Assembly: GCA_026707185.1 (NCBI GenBank)
Contig: JAPOXI010000062.1
Span: 1-15,834 of the forward strand
Length of the DNA stretch: 15,834 bases
From: Chloroflexota bacterium
GTDB lineage: Bacteria; Chloroflexota; UBA11872
Reading direction: 5' to 3'
Position numbers and translations under genes: made by a program. How positions within the stretch are numbered: the first letter of the stretch is position 1; the number at the start of each line of letters is the position of its first letter. Shown here in pieces: positions 13,996 to 15,834 of the stretch. The notes beneath the pieces are model-generated. The model made no database searches. It was not told the origin of the DNA and saw only the letters and a program-made list of their open reading frames with translations.

Positions 13996-15834
13996 TCAGC
14001 TCTCGTCTGTGCGCGGGTGTCTACCAATATAACCGACTACGACAACCTCCATATTCTTATCCCAGTCAAAACCAATTCTAATCATACTTCTTGGGTCACC
14101 ACTGCCTCTGCCAATATGCTCGTCCAGCGTATAGGTTGTTGAGCCAACCTTCGTAGTATAGTGCTCAGGATATTTACCCTTTGCTGTATCACTCTGCTTA
14201 GGCTTATACCACAATCCGCAAGCCTCACGGCACGACTCGTCAAAGCTGTCGATTCCATCGAATCCATTGCGCCGGGAGTCGTAGTACTCGGTTGCCAGCC
14301 ACTCAAACGCCTTCCACACCGACGTGGTGTCCTCGAAACCTGGATTCTTTTCGGACTTTGAATTGAGTGCAAAAAGCAGCCGATCTTCAAACGATCGACC
14401 CGCGAGTTCGACCGCCGCCTTGATGTCTGATAAGTCCTCGCCATTTCCGCCTGGGGATTGAGTTGGACCGGATTCTGATCGGCGTATGGCGACATAGGCT
14501 GACTGCAGAGCTCTGTAGTTTTCTTTGCCCTCATACAACTTTCGACGCAAATCATCCTCGTTTTTCTTCAGGCTTTGCGTATCTAGTTGCAACTCCTTGA
14601 CTTGCTGTTCATATTTCTGTCGTTCGGCCTCAATCTTCTCGTGCTTGTCCTGCAGTGCGGCATGGTCGGCTTGCAATGCAACGTCGGTGGAATCTAACTG
14701 CTCAGTCACATCACTCGGATTCGCAGAAACCGCACCGTCTGCTCGTGCTCCTGGTCCGAGGCAGGGCCTTACCGTTGCCGAGTCGCTGCCGCCTTCCGGG
14801 CTGTCACCATTGGAATGGCCAATGGCTTCAGCGTCGGGTGGTGGCGTGTCGTCGTCGGGATTCCAGTCGCCGGAGATGTGACGACTGACTTGGTCGATTA
14901 GAGACAGTATCCGCGGCTCGAGCTCTGACCGTTTCGCCAGTCGGGCGTCTTCTTCGCTCCGGGTAGCCGCCTGGAGTCGAACCCTGCAATACGCAAGTAG
15001 CGAATCGCCCAGCTGGTCAACGATATCCAGTGTCGTGGATACGTCGGCCAGCTTGGACGTGTCAATCTCCGACCACGCGTTGATTTCCGCCTCAAGGTAC
15101 TTCAGGTCGTCCAGGAAGTTCTCTTCGATATACGCAAGCTTCCTCGCTAACGTGGCCGCCAGCGCCTCTTCGGCTTCCCGCACTTTCGCCTGGCTGATTT
15201 CCCTGACTTCGGAAATGAAATTTTCGGTCTCTTGCCAATCAACAGCATATGGAGATAACTGCTTTAAGTACTCGATCCAATGTGCGAACAAACTGCCTTC
15301 CGGTAGGACAGTTCCATCGTCGAGGTCGTCAGGCGGTAGCTGCGGCATGTTTCCGGATACGCAGCACAGCATCAAAGCTGCGTCGTCGTCGCTGTACTCT
15401 CCGTTACTCTCGACAAAGACATCTGTTTCATGGTTCCACTCATCGAAGTCCCACAATCCCGGGAACTCGCGACCTGAAACATATTCCTGAATCGGCAAGT
15501 CAGCTTTCTTGCGATATTCGACCACATTCGCATGCAGCACATCCTGTGATTCAATCCAAACTCTCAAGATGGCGCCGGTAAGATCGTTTGACGTCGGCAT
15601 GCGCTCTATGACCTGATCCAGCAAACGACCTGGAGGTGCGTTATACGCGCTCGTACTTCGAAATCCTTGGACGCTAAAGTTACTTGCATTTATGGCCGTT
15701 CTGAGACTGTGTTGCGCTTCGGGCGACGCCTTCTTTCGCCAATTTAACGCACGCTCAACTATGCCGGGTCGATACTCGATCCCCAGGTGGAGGTCAATAG
15801 CGTAGTTGATGCACTTCGTTTCCCTTGCCTCGTC
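13996..15834 (-). CDS. Long coiled-coil protein with conserved-looking C-terminal domain, 5' end beyond the window
   Basis: The frame stays open from the TGA at 13996 to the right edge, so 612 residues are visible and the N terminus is missing. An internal TTG at 15624 is an arbitrary start, because the reading continues upstream without a stop. Visible parts (numbered from the edge): a mixed helical region 1-190; a helical region about 200-320; an acidic, Gly/Ser/Pro-rich linker about 322-375; a coiled coil about 376-453 (heptad-like QADHAALQDKHEKIEAE); and a compact C-terminal domain 504-612 with CREACGLWYKPK, TYTLDEHIGRGSGDPRSMIR and WDKNMEVVVVGYIGRH. From memory, the pattern RI.F.WD....VVVGYIGRH resembles C-terminal domains in uncharacterised proteins of defence islands. 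No search was possible. It lies upstream of the DUF262-DUF1524 gene on the same strand and has similar low GC. Function is unknown. Confidence 0.7.
   Translation of the reverse strand, partial: DEARETKCINYAIDLHLGIEYRPGIVERALNWRKKASPEAQHSLRTAINASNFSVQGFRSTSAYNAPPGRLLDQVIERMPTSNDLTGAILRVWIESQDVLHANVVEYRKKADLPIQEYVSGREFPGLWDFDEWNHETDVFVESNGEYSDDDAALMLCCVSGNMPQLPPDDLDDGTVLPEGSLFAHWIEYLKQLSPYAVDWQETENFISEVREISQAKVREAEEALAATLARKLAYIEENFLDDLKYLEAEINAWSEIDTSKLADVSTTLDIVDQLGDSLLAYCRVRLQAATRSEEDARLAKRSELEPRILSLIDQVSRHISGDWNPDDDTPPPDAEAIGHSNGDSPEGGSDSATVRPCLGPGARADGAVSANPSDVTEQLDSTDVALQADHAALQDKHEKIEAERQKYEQQVKELQLDTQSLKKNEDDLRRKLYEGKENYRALQSAYVAIRRSESGPTQSPGGNGEDLSDIKAAVELAGRSFEDRLLFALNSKSEKNPGFEDTTSVWKAFEWLATEYYDSRRNGFDGIDSFDESCREACGLWYKPKQSDTAKGKYPEHYTTKVGSTTYTLDEHIGRGSGDPRSMIRIGFDWDKNMEVVVVGYIGRHPRTDES

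Noticed and set aside
1..15834. CRISPR array, insertion sequence or integrase
   Set aside because: No regularly spaced short repeats and no transposase or recombinase motifs were seen in the plausible frames.

Overview
The window is a high-GC bacterial chromosome segment (about 65% G+C by eye over the first 11.4 kb) followed by a lower-GC accessory segment (about 50%). Frequent GTG and TTG starts, four-domain ribosomal protein S1, ClpC, RadA and IspD point to a Gram-positive-like or Chloroflexota-type genome. The clpC-radA-ispD order recalls the Bacillus ctsR-mcsA-mcsB-clpC-radA-disA-ispD locus, but ctsR, mcsA, mcsB, disA and ispF are not seen here. A Chloroflexota (SAR202/Dehalococcoidia-like) origin is my best guess and is not proven by the sequence alone.

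Layout: (1) 1-213, two serine tRNAs in tandem on the minus strand with a perfect TATAAT box upstream. (2) 301-2633, a plus-strand cluster of a DUF309 protein, a Gfo/Idh/MocA oxidoreductase and an SDR dehydrogenase. (3) 2670-7183, an extended -10 promoter, then rpsA-like S1 with an acidic repeat tail, a stand-alone ClpC N-domain gene, and full clpC. (4) 7254-8110, a minus-strand pair of a lipoprotein and a four-helix membrane protein. (5) 8332-11418, radA, ispD and an alpha/alpha-toroid protein. (6) 11528 to the window end, a lower-GC minus-strand accessory segment. It holds a DUF262-DUF1524 (GmrSD/SspE-like) predicted nuclease, a 626-base stretch with gene debris, and a long coiled-coil protein that runs off the right edge.

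The most distinctive thing in the core region is a partial tandem duplication of clpC. The duplicated N-terminal domain is an independent ORF whose stop codon overlaps the clpC start (GTGA), and 72 bases are identical between the copies, including the ribosome binding site. Both internal repeats of the copy carry matching substitutions, so it may be a dedicated ClpC adaptor, decoy or regulator rather than debris. The most likely defence content is the DUF262-DUF1524 protein and the coiled-coil protein at the right edge. Coupled 4-base GTGA overlaps recur (clpC N-domain copy/clpC, lipoprotein/membrane protein, radA/ispD), so translational coupling is common in this genome.
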